64,000 nt of DNA, from assembly GCA_900545885.1 (NCBI GenBank), contig URAF01000004.1:68813-132812 (forward strand). The letters are read 5' to 3'. The DNA comes from an uncultured Eubacteriales bacterium (lineage in GTDB: Bacteria; Bacillota; Clostridia; Christensenellales; CAG-917). The notes below the pieces were generated by a model that searched no databases, was not told the origin of the DNA, and was given only the letters and a program-made list of their open reading frames with translations. This document shows positions 45,176-54,068 of the stretch, in pieces. Both the position numbers and the translations under genes were made by a program. How positions within the stretch are numbered: the first letter of the stretch is position 1; every line of letters begins with the position of its first letter.

Positions 45176-46854
45176 TTTACAGGGGAATGCCCAACAACAT
45201 CGAGGCGGAGCAGGCGGTGCTCGGTTCAATTCTGATTGACAACAAAGCCGCCGATATGCTCGTGCCCGTTTTAAGGGAAGAGGATTTCTATCTTCCCGCA
45301 AACCGCACGATTTTCCGTGCCATGCACACTTTGCAGGAGAGTTCCAAACCCATTGACACGGTGTCCGTCGCCGACGAACTGGAACTTCACTGCAAACTCG
45401 ACGAGGTCGGAAGCATCGATTATCTCGGTGTGCTTGCGTCAAGCGTTCCGTCTGCCGCAAGCGGTGACCATTACGCGGATATAATCAAACGCGACTCGCT
45501 TATACGCCGCGTTATCGAAGCGGGCAACAACATCGCAAAATACGGCTATGAAAGCACAAGTGCGACGGACGCTTTGCTCAACGCCGAAAGGGAAATATAT
45601 TCCATATCCGAAGACGTAAGCGAAAAAGAACTGGTGAAAGCCGACGTCGCTCTCGGCGTAGCCATGAAAAACATTCAGGACGTTCAGTCCGGCAACGTTC
45701 CCAAGAACACGATATTCACGGATTTCCCGAGCCTCGACAGAATGACCCGCGGACTGAAACCCGGTGAAATGGTACTTATTGCGGCGCGTCCTTCCGTCGG
45801 TAAAACGGCGTTCGCGCTCAACATTGCGGCAAATGCGTGCCTAAATCACCACAAGACGGTTGCGATATTCTCTCTTGAAATGCCGTCGCATCTGCTTGTC
45901 AAACGTATGTTGGCGTACGTGTCCAAGGTGTCGCTGTCCAAAATGGATATGCGCGGCGGACTGTCGTCTTCGGTCGATACGGGCAAACTTTTCGACGCGT
46001 ACCGCAAACTTTCCGAAACCCAGCTTTACATCGACGACTATTCGATGAACGGACCGACGGACGTTTTGTCCAAGTGCCGCAGACTCAAACGCGAAAGCGG
46101 ACTCGACCTCATCATCATCGACTATCTCCAACTTATGACCAACGGTGGCAAGGGCAGAGAAAGCGAAAGCCGTCAGCTGGAAGTCAGCGATATGTCGCGC
46201 AGAATGAAGATTTACGCCAAGGAACTCGACGTCCCGATTATACTTCTTTCGCAGATGTCGCGTGGCGTGGAACAGCGAAACGACCACAGCCCCAAGCTCA
46301 GCGACTTGCGTGAATCGGGCGCAATCGAACAGGACGCCGACGTCGTCATGTTCCTGCACCGCGAAAGCCAGTTCAACCCCGCCGTTCCCGAGAACGTAAT
46401 CAAACTCATAATTCAGAAGAACAGAAACGGTCCTATCGGCGAAATCGCTCTCGAATGGGAAGGCGAAACGACGTCGTTCCGCGAATGCGTCGACGGCGTT
46501 ATGCCCGTAGCACCTGCACCCAAACCCGAGTATCAATCTGCTTCCGCAAAGGAAACGGGCAGTGACGGGGAGTACGAATACAAGGAAAAAGCCGAAGACA
46601 AACCCGCAGTCAAAGATGACGAACTTGTCGAAACGGACGTCGAAACCGACGACGGGCTTATGCCTTTCGGTTCGGCAGAAGACGAACCGCCGTTTGACCT
46701 TGCGCCTATGCCTTCCGACGAAGACGCTCCGCCTGCAACGGACGACGACTTTGCGGACGAATCCTCCGACGATTTCTCTGACGAAAACGGTGAAGACGAC
46801 GATGACGAATTCGTCGACGACTACGACGGAGAAGACGAGGATATGCCTTTCTGA
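45154..46854 (+). CDS. dnaB: Replicative DNA helicase DnaB with SSB-like acidic tail
   Basis: DnaB unwinds DNA at the fork and binds DnaG. It has 566 aa, about 110 more than usual. The N-terminal domain (about 10-110) and RecA-like motor are standard: Walker A ARPSVGKTAF, Walker B LIIIDYLQLM, and SQMSRGVEQR with ESGAIEQDAD. After about residue 449 comes a tail of 117 residues with 45 Asp/Glu and no Lys or Arg in its last 75 or so. It ends GEDEDMPF, like the SSB C-terminal tip (D-D-D-I/L/M-P-F). Related GLMPFG and EPPFDL segments lie inside the tail. Its neighbours are unusual too: rplI and gdpP are absent. Confidence 0.95.
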   Translation: MAEREKIVYRGMPNNIEAEQAVLGSILIDNKAADMLVPVLREEDFYLPANRTIFRAMHTLQESSKPIDTVSVADELELHCKLDEVGSIDYLGVLASSVPSAASGDHYADIIKRDSLIRRVIEAGNNIAKYGYESTSATDALLNAEREIYSISEDVSEKELVKADVALGVAMKNIQDVQSGNVPKNTIFTDFPSLDRMTRGLKPGEMVLIAARPSVGKTAFALNIAANACLNHHKTVAIFSLEMPSHLLVKRMLAYVSKVSLSKMDMRGGLSSSVDTGKLFDAYRKLSETQLYIDDYSMNGPTDVLSKCRRLKRESGLDLIIIDYLQLMTNGGKGRESESRQLEVSDMSRRMKIYAKELDVPIILLSQMSRGVEQRNDHSPKLSDLRESGAIEQDADVVMFLHRESQFNPAVPENVIKLIIQKNRNGPIGEIALEWEGETTSFRECVDGVMPVAPAPKPEYQSASAKETGSDGEYEYKEKAEDKPAVKDDELVETDVETDDGLMPFGSAEDEPPFDLAPMPSDEDAPPATDDDFADESSDDFSDENGEDDDDEFVDDYDGEDEDMPF

Positions 46855-46943
46855 AAACGCGTCATAATGCGTTAACGGCAAAGGAACAAACTCCGCAGTC
46901 AACATACAATCGCGAAATCGAAAAGCAAACAACCGATGAATTT

Positions 46944-46970
46944 CGGACGGCAACCGCCGTCCGTTTTTTT
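46944..46970 (+). terminator. Intrinsic terminator after dnaB
   Basis: CGGACGGC (46944-46951) pairs with GCCGTCCG (46956-46963) around AACC, followed by seven T. Confidence 0.92.
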
Positions 46971-47187
46971 ATGCCGATTTTGTGTTTTTCCTATATTGTT
47001 TTTTGACAGTTAAGAATTGTGCTTATTATTTTGGATTTTCACAAATTACAAGTTTAAGTAATCGTTTTGCAAGTTAAAGGCTGTGTTTTGAAATTTGTTG
47101 CGGTGGATATTTTCGGTGTGGTTAAGGTTCGTTTGCCGCGTTTTTGTCCTCGGGCATAAGCCGCTTTGTCACGGCATAATATATCGT
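46971..47187. other. Intergenic region before yqfC
   Basis: There is no gene. A TTGACA at 47003-47008 has a TATTAT at 47024-47029, but the spacing is only 15 bp. A possible sigma-E-type element lies nearer yqfC. Confidence 0.45.
47154..47182 (+). promoter_or_regulatory. Possible sigma-E-type promoter of yqfC
   Basis: GCATAA (47154-47159) and CATAATAT (47175-47182) are 15 bp apart and resemble the sporulation sigma-E pattern (K-M-ATA-W and CATAnnnT). In B. subtilis yqfC and yqfD belong to the sigma-E regulon. The match is loose, and it would put the start close to the ATG. Confidence 0.3.
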
Positions 47188-47439
47188 ATGTTCTATGACG
47201 AGATACTCGAAAAGTTCAGGATTGAGGACGCATTCGCGCCTTTCACGGTTGCAATGTTCGGCAATACGGAAGTCGTTGCGGGCGGTGTAAAAGCCGTGTT
47301 GTTTTCGTCTGCCGAAGAGGTCAAGGTCAGGTTCTCCAAAAAGTGCGCCATTTTTAGAGGAAAGGATTTGCGTATCGTGGAGATAGGGGGCGGCGACGTG
47401 CTGGTCAGAGGCGAAATATCCGAGGTGGAATTTGAGTAA
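47188..47439 (+). CDS. yqfC: YqfC-family sporulation protein
   Basis: ATG 47188 gives 83 aa; the frame is open upstream but the family begins near MFYDEILEKF. It is a small beta-rich protein of the YabP/YqfC family, with ending strands of the type LRIVEIGGGDVLVRGEI. It is associated with endospore formation in B. subtilis. No Shine-Dalgarno is visible. It overlaps yqfD by 8 bp, the conserved arrangement. Confidence 0.82.
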   Translation: MFYDEILEKFRIEDAFAPFTVAMFGNTEVVAGGVKAVLFSSAEEVKVRFSKKCAIFRGKDLRIVEIGGGDVLVRGEISEVEFE

Positions 47440-48976
47440 ATCCGAGGGGAAAAAGAACAAGGAAAAGACCCGCGGACGTGTTGCCCGCAAGGCGGAAAAA
47501 GACAAGCGCAAACGGGCGGGGAAGAAAACCGTGCTTTATGACAGCGGCAGGGCAACGGATATGCATACCCCCGCGGAAAAACATATTTCTGCGGACGAGC
47601 ACTCCGCTACGGACGGAAATACTCGTGTGGACGGGCATATTTCTGTCGGCGCAGAAAGTTCAACGCGCGACAACAATTCGGTGCTTGACAACACTTCGAT
47701 GACCGAAAACAATGCAATACGCGACAACAATTCGATGACCGAAAACAATTCAACGCACGATAGTGCTTCGATGGTCGTTGACGAACGCAATTTCTCGGAC
47801 GGTAAGTCGTCTTTGCACGGTAACGCAGAAGTAAAACCGCGGCGTGTGCGCAATTTCGTACCGGACTCCGCCAAGATACCCTTTACGCGGACGGTGTTCC
47901 GCACCGACGGACTTAACAGGGCGCGTTTGCTAACTCGGCTTGCCGAAGTCGCCACGCTTAAAGTGCTAAGGTCAGACAGCGAAGAATTAAGGTTTTCCGT
48001 ATCTTCCGCGGATAAATCAAAGGTTGTTGCAATATTAAACTCTCTATGCTATGATTATATAATAATTAAAGAGGAAGGGCCGTTTTTTTCGCTGTTGTCG
48101 TGTCTTCGAAGGGCGGGGATTGTTGCGGGAATTGTTTGTTCGGTTGCCGCGCTTGCGGTTTATCCGCATCTCGTGACCTCGGTCGAAGCAACGGGAGAAT
48201 GGAACGACGACGTTTCGCGCATACTGACCGAAAACGGAATAAGCGTCGGAAAACTCGTTTGGGAGTTTGACGGCGACGAGGTGGAACGGCAACTTCTCGA
48301 ACTGGACGGGGTGGCGTTTGCTTCCGTGTCCAAACGCGGAACGCGCGTGTATGTGGACGTGCGCACGGAACTGGACGGGGAAGATTTTGTCGACATAGGC
48401 ACCCAACCCGTAAAAGCCACGGTTCGGGCAACGGTTACGCGGACGGTTGTGTTTTCGGGGAGTGCGCTTGTCGAATACGGCGACGTCGTGAATGTCGGTG
48501 ACGAACTCATCGGCGCGTACGTTACGGTCGGAGAGGAAAAAGTCGCCTGTCCCGCGGACGGGGAAGTGTACGGCAAGACGTACAGAACGCATACCAAGTT
48601 TTTCCCCGACACCGAAAACGTTGCGGTGCGCGGCAGAACGAAATCGTATACGAGGCTTTCTTTCTTCGGGAAAGTACCTTCGGCGCCTGCTTCGCCGTTT
48701 GCCGATTACGTGCTGGAAACTTCGGTGTGGCGCAACGACTTTCTTCTGGGGTATACGAAATATACGTTCACGTTTCACGAGCTGACTTTTGTCGAAAGAC
48801 AGAACACGCGGACTGATGACCAGATGTCGGCGGAGACGTATTCCGAACTCGTCGCCACAATGCCCGCCGGGGTAAACGTGCTGAACAGAAGTTTTCAAGT
48901 TCGCAAAGAGAACGGCGGAACGTACGTTACGGTTACGGTAGAGGCGGAAGAGAGGATAGACAACCGCGCATTGTGA
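47432..48976 (+). CDS. yqfD: Sporulation protein YqfD with N-terminal extension
   Basis: The TTG start at 47432, after GAGGTGG, overlaps yqfC. The 514-aa protein is longer than B. subtilis YqfD (about 400). Residues from about 150 on match YqfD: FPRT-like PFTRTVF, a membrane helix (about 217-238) in LRRAGIVAGIVCSVAAL, then an extracellular FtsQ/POTRA-like and beta region. The extra 140 residues are basic at first (KKNKEKTRGR) and then a low-complexity Asn/Ser/Thr repeat (SMTENN, RDNNS). The extension is unusual and probably disordered. Confidence 0.85.
   Translation: MSKSEGKKNKEKTRGRVARKAEKDKRKRAGKKTVLYDSGRATDMHTPAEKHISADEHSATDGNTRVDGHISVGAESSTRDNNSVLDNTSMTENNAIRDNNSMTENNSTHDSASMVVDERNFSDGKSSLHGNAEVKPRRVRNFVPDSAKIPFTRTVFRTDGLNRARLLTRLAEVATLKVLRSDSEELRFSVSSADKSKVVAILNSLCYDYIIIKEEGPFFSLLSCLRRAGIVAGIVCSVAALAVYPHLVTSVEATGEWNDDVSRILTENGISVGKLVWEFDGDEVERQLLELDGVAFASVSKRGTRVYVDVRTELDGEDFVDIGTQPVKATVRATVTRTVVFSGSALVEYGDVVNVGDELIGAYVTVGEEKVACPADGEVYGKTYRTHTKFFPDTENVAVRGRTKSYTRLSFFGKVPSAPASPFADYVLETSVWRNDFLLGYTKYTFTFHELTFVERQNTRTDDQMSAETYSELVATMPAGVNVLNRSFQVRKENGGTYVTVTVEAEERIDNRAL
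47668..47752 (+). repeat. Degenerate in-frame repeat inside yqfD
   Basis: TTCGATGACCGAAAACAAT occurs at 47695 and 47731, a 36-bp (12-codon) period, and GCGACAACAATTCG-type copies lie at about 47667 and 47721. The repeat encodes SMTENN/RDNNS words. Confidence 0.75.
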
Positions 48977-49059
48977 CCTGTCGGAAAGTTCACGCGTCGG
49001 AAAGCAACGCATAAAAACCAAACGTAACGCGCAAAGCGTACGGAGGATATAGCCTGTAA

Positions 49060-50076
49060 ATGAAAGTTTCAAAAGAAAAGCATATCGAGGATTACGCCGC
49101 CTTTCAGGAGTTGTTCGGAGGGCTTGACAACAACGTGAAACTTCTCGAAGAGTCGTTCGGGGTCAGCGTTTTCGCGGGGGCGGATTCTCTCAAAATCAGC
49201 GGCGAAAAAGAGGACGTAGCCGCTGCGATTTCCGCAATAGACGCGCTGTTTACGCTGTCGCGCAAAGAGCCGCTCGGAACACAGCAAATCGAAGCGGTTG
49301 TGGATATGGTGCGCAAAGGCAAGGTTTCGGGAGTGAAAGACCTTATGGCTTCCGTGACCGTAGCGCGCGGAAAAACCGTATACCCCAAAAGTCTGGGGCA
49401 GAAACTGTATGCCGACGCGATAAAAAACAATTCCGTGACGTTCGGAATAGGTCCTGCGGGCACGGGCAAAACATATCTTGCGGTTGCGCTCGCGGTCGAC
49501 GCGTTGAAAAATCACGAAGTCGACAAAATCATTCTCACGCGTCCCGCGGTTGAAGCGGGTGAAAAGCTCGGGTTCCTTCCCGGAGACCTTGCGGAAAAAG
49601 TCGACCCGTATCTTCGTCCGCTTTACGACGCGCTCGAAGAACTTATGGGCGGGAGCGAGACTTACCAGAAAAACATCGAAAGGGGACTTGTGGAAATTGC
49701 GCCTCTTGCGTATATGAGAGGCAGAACGCTGAACCGCAGTTTCATAATTCTCGACGAGGCGCAGAACACGACCAAAGAGCAGATGAAAATGTTCCTTACG
49801 CGTCTTGGAGAAGGCAGTAAAATGGTCGTCAACGGCGACGATTCGCAAATTGACCTCCCGAGAAACGTAACCAGCGGACTTACTCACGCGGAAGGCGTTT
49901 TGCAGGGAGTAAAGGATATAGCGATAGTCAGGCTCGAATACTGCGACGTGGTTCGCCACGAGCTGGTGAGCCGTATAATAAGAGCGTACGACCGCGCCGA
50001 AAAAGAAGAGGCGGCGGAACGTAACCGCGACAAAGGGTCGGCGGAACGCACAAAAGAAGAGAGGGAAGCGGAGTAG
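49060..50076 (+). CDS. phoH: PhoH-like ATPase
   Basis: It has 338 aa. A KH-like N-terminal part precedes the PhoH ATPase domain with Walker A GPAGTGKTYLAV, LTRPAVEAGEKLGFLPGD and Walker B FIILDEAQNT. PhoH proteins are RNA-related ATPases whose role is not fully known, probably in rRNA maturation with YbeY. The ATG is 11-12 nt after CGGAGG, longer than ideal, but no better start exists. It is the third gene of the yqfC-to-recO cluster. Confidence 0.95.
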   Translation: MKVSKEKHIEDYAAFQELFGGLDNNVKLLEESFGVSVFAGADSLKISGEKEDVAAAISAIDALFTLSRKEPLGTQQIEAVVDMVRKGKVSGVKDLMASVTVARGKTVYPKSLGQKLYADAIKNNSVTFGIGPAGTGKTYLAVALAVDALKNHEVDKIILTRPAVEAGEKLGFLPGDLAEKVDPYLRPLYDALEELMGGSETYQKNIERGLVEIAPLAYMRGRTLNRSFIILDEAQNTTKEQMKMFLTRLGEGSKMVVNGDDSQIDLPRNVTSGLTHAEGVLQGVKDIAIVRLEYCDVVRHELVSRIIRAYDRAEKEEAAERNRDKGSAERTKEEREAE

Positions 50077-50095
50077 TCTTCCCGGAGGGATTGAA

Positions 50096-51571
50096 ATGAA
50101 AAAATATGTGGGCGAACTTACGGGCGTCGAAAAGGCGCAACTCAAAAAAAGACACGATTTTCTCGTGGCTTTCGCCAAGTTCTATCCTCCCGTACTGATA
50201 TTCGGAATGCTGATTACGGTGTTCGCGGTTTATATGACTTCGGTGTCTTTCGAAGCCGCGTTTTTGCCGTCCAACGCCGCGTCGACAAGCGGATTTTTCG
50301 CAATAATCGCGGTGCTTTACGCAATACTGTTCTTTGCGTCGTACGGAACCAGCGACGACACGAAATTCGCGGTGCGCAATTATCTTCTCTGCGTAGCGAC
50401 CGTGTCGCTTACATATGCGGCGTGTCTTATCACCAGCAGATATCTGAGCGTATTTGCGCTGCCTATCAGCCTTTGTTCTCTCGTGTTGCTCGAACTCCTC
50501 GACCGCAGGTCGGCAATGATTTCCACGCTCGTTCTGCTTGCGATGTTGCTTTTGAGCTACAACTTCGGAAGCCTTTATCCCATTCAGACGATGCCCGCGG
50601 TCATCATCTCCGTCATCAGCAACTTCCTTGCCGCAATGTCCGTAAACATCATTGTCGGCAAACACCTCACAAGACTTAAATTCATACTTTGGGCGTTTCT
50701 CGCCGCGCTGGTCGCGCAACCCCTTCTTCTGTTCTGCACGCTTGCCGCAGGCGATACGTCCATAAACCTGCTTTACAACGTTTTGTGGTCGTACGGCGCG
50801 TCGGTCGGTGCGGTTATGGTGTTTACGCCCATAGTCGCAATTCTCGAAGGCGTGTTCAATATCGCCGACGATTTCCGTCTTGACGAACTCACCAATCTCA
50901 ATCAGCCTCTTCTCAAACGTCTTGCGAGCGAGGCGCCCGGAACCTTCAACCATTCGCTGGTTGTCGGCAACCTTTCCGAGGCTTGCGCAAACGCAATCGG
51001 CGAAAATCCGCATCTTGCGAGAGCGGCGGCATACTATCACGACATAGGCAAACTCAAAGCGCCGATATACTTCTCCGAGAACCAGTCCACCTACAACCCC
51101 CACGACGAACTCATTCCCGAAGTCAGCGTAAGTATGATTACGTCGCACACGGTGTTCGGTGAAATTCTGGCAAAACAATACCGTTTGCCGCCCGAAATCG
51201 TCGCGGTGTGCAAGGAACATCACGGAACAGCTCCCGTGGGTTATTTCTACCGCAAGGCACTGAACCTCACGGAAGAGGGCGAATTGTCCGTCAGCAACTA
51301 CACCTATTCGGGACCAAAACCGCAGAGCAAAGTCGCGGCTATTGTTATGATTGCGGACACAATCGAAGCCGCTATGCGTGCGTACACTCCCGATACAAAG
51401 GAGGAGTTCGTGGACAGAATAAACAAGCTCGTGGACGAAAAACTCACGCTCGGACAGTTTGACGAATGCCCGATTACAATGAAGGATTTGTCCACGATAA
51501 AGAGCACGATTATCGAAACTTTGCCCCGCGTTCAGCACGGCAGAGTGTCGTACGACAAAAAGAAACTGTAA
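50096..51571 (+). CDS. pgpH: PgpH-type membrane HD phosphohydrolase lacking the extracellular domain
   Basis: This is the YqfF/PgpH position between phoH and ybeY. Known PgpH proteins have about 700 aa and hydrolyse the signal c-di-AMP. This copy has 491 aa: about six to seven helices (about 28-270) then the cytoplasmic HD domain with FNHSLVVGNL, YYHDIGKLKAP, CKEHHGT and MIADTIEAA. The large extracellular domain normally before the helices is missing. The catalytic residues are present, so it should still cleave its nucleotide. Confidence 0.92.
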   Translation: MKKYVGELTGVEKAQLKKRHDFLVAFAKFYPPVLIFGMLITVFAVYMTSVSFEAAFLPSNAASTSGFFAIIAVLYAILFFASYGTSDDTKFAVRNYLLCVATVSLTYAACLITSRYLSVFALPISLCSLVLLELLDRRSAMISTLVLLAMLLLSYNFGSLYPIQTMPAVIISVISNFLAAMSVNIIVGKHLTRLKFILWAFLAALVAQPLLLFCTLAAGDTSINLLYNVLWSYGASVGAVMVFTPIVAILEGVFNIADDFRLDELTNLNQPLLKRLASEAPGTFNHSLVVGNLSEACANAIGENPHLARAAAYYHDIGKLKAPIYFSENQSTYNPHDELIPEVSVSMITSHTVFGEILAKQYRLPPEIVAVCKEHHGTAPVGYFYRKALNLTEEGELSVSNYTYSGPKPQSKVAAIVMIADTIEAAMRAYTPDTKEEFVDRINKLVDEKLTLGQFDECPITMKDLSTIKSTIIETLPRVQHGRVSYDKKKL

Positions 51572-51657
51572 ATCAACCGCAGAAATAATTTGTTCCGAAC
51601 GGACGAAAAATCGTTCGGTTACAAAGTACGTTAAACAAGGCAGAACACGGAAAAGAT

Positions 51658-52125
51658 ATGATAATGTTCACAGGGGTAAGTTTGCCCGAAAAAAAGTTGC
51701 TCAAAAAGGTTGAAAAAGCCGTATTCGAAAGAGTGGGGCAGGAAAACTTTTTCAGCGTTGACCTTGCAGTCACGGACGGCGACACCGTGCGCCAGTTCAA
51801 CCGCGAATACCGCGGGATAGACGCCGAAACGGACGTGCTCAGTTTTCCGTATTTCGACAAACTGCAACTCCCTGTGAAAAAAGAGGATTTCACGGACGAA
51901 GCCTTTGACGGAAAGTATGTCGCGCTCGGAAGCATTATGATTTCGAGAGAACGCGTGGCGAAACAGGCGGAAGAATACGGGCATTCGTTTGAGAGAGAAC
52001 TCGGTTTTCTCACTTGTCACGGACTTCTGCATCTTCTGGGGTTTGACCATATGACGCCCGAGGAAGAAAAAGAGATGTTCGGACTGACCGACGACATTAT
52101 GAACGGCGTAGGACTGAAAAGATAG
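51658..52125 (+). CDS. ybeY: rRNA maturation endonuclease YbeY
   Basis: It has 155 aa. The zinc site H-x3-H-x5-H is seen in CHGLLHLLGFDHM. FNREYRGIDAETDVLSFP is the second family signature. YbeY takes part in 16S rRNA 3'-end maturation and ribosome quality control. It stands in the conserved phoH-yqfF-ybeY-era order; dgkA and cdd, often between ybeY and era, are absent, and 190 bp of non-coding DNA is found instead. Confidence 0.96.
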   Translation: MIMFTGVSLPEKKLLKKVEKAVFERVGQENFFSVDLAVTDGDTVRQFNREYRGIDAETDVLSFPYFDKLQLPVKKEDFTDEAFDGKYVALGSIMISRERVAKQAEEYGHSFERELGFLTCHGLLHLLGFDHMTPEEEKEMFGLTDDIMNGVGLKR

Positions 52126-52315
52126 CCGCGAAGACAGTACATAACGGAAAGGCTGAATCAAAGTAAAACAAAAATACGCAACGACCTCCCGACGGTTCGG
52201 TAAATCCGAGCGGGAAACGGGAAGTCCGATGGAAATGATAAGATATGCCGCAATCAGGTAATCAACGGCGGCGCGACAAAAAGAAAACGGATTGCAGTTG
52301 CAATCGAAGGTGCAT

Positions 52316-53212
52316 ATGAAATCAGGGTTTATTTGTATAGCGGGATTGCCAAACGCCGGCAAATCCACATTGATTAACGCGCTTGTGGGCGAAAAGGTTG
52401 CCATTGTTTCGTGGCGTCCTCAGACCACGCGTAACAAAATTCTCGGTATCGTCAACACGGACGACGCGCAGATGGTGTTCATCGACACGCCAGGAATACA
52501 TCAGGCTCGCAACAAGCTGGGCGAGTTTATGATGCAGTCGGTGGCAAGCGGACTTAAAGACGTCGACGGCGTTCTTTATGTGATTGACGCGGCGAAAGGG
52601 TTGCAGAAAGAGGACTACGAGTTTCTCGAAAAGTATGCGCCGACAATGCCTGTCGTGGTTGCGCTCAACAAACAGGACGCAGTAACGCGCGACACGTTGT
52701 TTGCGTGTCTTGAAAAGCTCAATTCGGTTGCTGGACTGCGCGCCATTGTTCCCGTGTCCGCAAAGAAATGCGAAAACACGGAGCCGCTCGTCGAAGAGCT
52801 CGAAAAGTTTATGCCCGAAGGCGTTGCGATGTTCCCCGAAGATATGTACACCGACAGCACGCTCAGGTTTATGGCGGCGGAGATTATCAGGGAAAAGGCG
52901 TTGTATCTTCTCGATAAGGAAGTTCCTTACGGTATAGGCGTACATATCAACAAGTTCGAAATGCGTGAGGACAAGCCCATTTACGACATTGACGCCGACG
53001 TCGTTTGCGAAAAGCAGTCGCACAAGGCCATCGTCATCGGCAAGGGTGGCGAAACGCTCAAAAAGATAGCCACGGCGGCACGTCACGACCTCGAAGAACT
53101 TACGGGGTGCAAGGTTTATCTCACGTTGTACGTACGAGTAAAAAGCGAGTGGCGCGACAGCGATTATCTCATGCGCGAACTAGGTTACGACGTAAAGGAC
53201 TTGAAAAAATAA
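52316..53212 (+). CDS. era: GTPase Era
   Basis: ATG 52316 follows GAAGGT and gives 298 aa. The GTPase domain has Walker A GLPNAGKS, switch II DTPGIH and NKQD; the C-terminal KH domain contains AIVIGKGGETLKKI. Era binds the 3' end of 16S rRNA and helps 30S assembly. The commonly seen GRPNVGKS is GLPNAGKS here, a mild change. Confidence 0.97.
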   Translation: MKSGFICIAGLPNAGKSTLINALVGEKVAIVSWRPQTTRNKILGIVNTDDAQMVFIDTPGIHQARNKLGEFMMQSVASGLKDVDGVLYVIDAAKGLQKEDYEFLEKYAPTMPVVVALNKQDAVTRDTLFACLEKLNSVAGLRAIVPVSAKKCENTEPLVEELEKFMPEGVAMFPEDMYTDSTLRFMAAEIIREKALYLLDKEVPYGIGVHINKFEMREDKPIYDIDADVVCEKQSHKAIVIGKGGETLKKIATAARHDLEELTGCKVYLTLYVRVKSEWRDSDYLMRELGYDVKDLKK

Positions 53213-53281
53213 TCCGATGTGCGTTTGCGCCGATTGTTGCGCTCCGCGCATAAAAACCCGCCTTATGCTCAAACTGTGGAT

Positions 53282-53419
53282 ATGATGCAGGACAAAGATT
53301 TCTGGAAAATGTTTGAGCAAAGCGGCAAAATCGAATTCTACAACGCATACCGCGCGTTGAAAGACAAGGAAGATGGACAAGAAAGTAAAAGCCATAGTGA
53401 CGAGGGCGGTGCCGTATAG
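53282..53419 (+). CDS. yqzL: YqzL-like small protein
   Basis: A short frame between era and recO encodes 45 aa from ATG 53282 (or 53285). KDFWKMFEQSGKIEFYNAYRAL resembles in pattern the FxWKxFxxTGxIxxYLL core of YqzL, the tiny protein at this exact place in Bacillus and Clostridia. It overlaps recO by 47 bp, and its last residues (EDGQESKSHSDEGGAV) may be poorly constrained. Function unknown. Confidence 0.72.
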   Translation: MMQDKDFWKMFEQSGKIEFYNAYRALKDKEDGQESKSHSDEGGAV

Positions 53420-54068
53420 AGAAGCGGATATGATTCTCACGCTGGTGTCCCTCGAAGAGGGGCGCATAACCGCGTCGGCGAGAGGTTGCTTGAAACCTCG
53501 CGCCAAACTGCGTTTTGCCGCTTCTCCCATGAACTTCGGCGAATATATGCTCAGCGGAAAAGGGGACAGATACATAGTTACGGACTGCGTGCAGTACGAC
53601 TCTTTTTCTCCGATTACCGCGGACATCGACAAATATTACGCCGCGTGCATGATTCTGGAACTGCTTGCAAAACTTTCTCCCGAACCCCAACCCCAACTTT
53701 TTCTGCACACCGTGCAGGAACTCAAAGCCATGGCGTACGAAGGCAAAAACGCAAGAGACGCCGTGTGCGACTATCTGCTCGCCACGCTTGTCGACAACGG
53801 AAACGGACTGGATTTTTCCAACTGTGCCGTGTGCGGCTGCATACTCGACGGCGAAGCGGCGTTTTCGGAAGCGGACGGCATAGTTTGCCCCCATTGCGCA
53901 AACTACGACTCAATCCGCATAAACGCCAACGCGCGCGCGTTCATAGCGGGGCAGAACAGAGATATATCCGATACGCTTAAAAACGGAGCGAACATGCAGC
54001 TTGCGGACTTTGTGTTCCGTGCGCTCGGCGTTCGTCCCGACAACAGTTATTTCAAGGAGCAACAATGA
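53373..54068 (+). CDS. recO: DNA repair protein RecO
   Basis: RecO loads RecA with RecR onto SSB-coated DNA. It has 231 aa: an N-terminal OB fold (KVKAIVTRAVPYREADMILTL without the first two residues), a helical domain and a C4 zinc finger (CAVCG and CPHC). RecO is known to bind the C-terminal tip of SSB, which is notable because DnaB here carries a similar tip. AAGGA precedes the ATG. Confidence 0.93.
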   Translation: MDKKVKAIVTRAVPYREADMILTLVSLEEGRITASARGCLKPRAKLRFAASPMNFGEYMLSGKGDRYIVTDCVQYDSFSPITADIDKYYAACMILELLAKLSPEPQPQLFLHTVQELKAMAYEGKNARDAVCDYLLATLVDNGNGLDFSNCAVCGCILDGEAAFSEADGIVCPHCANYDSIRINANARAFIAGQNRDISDTLKNGANMQLADFVFRALGVRPDNSYFKEQQ

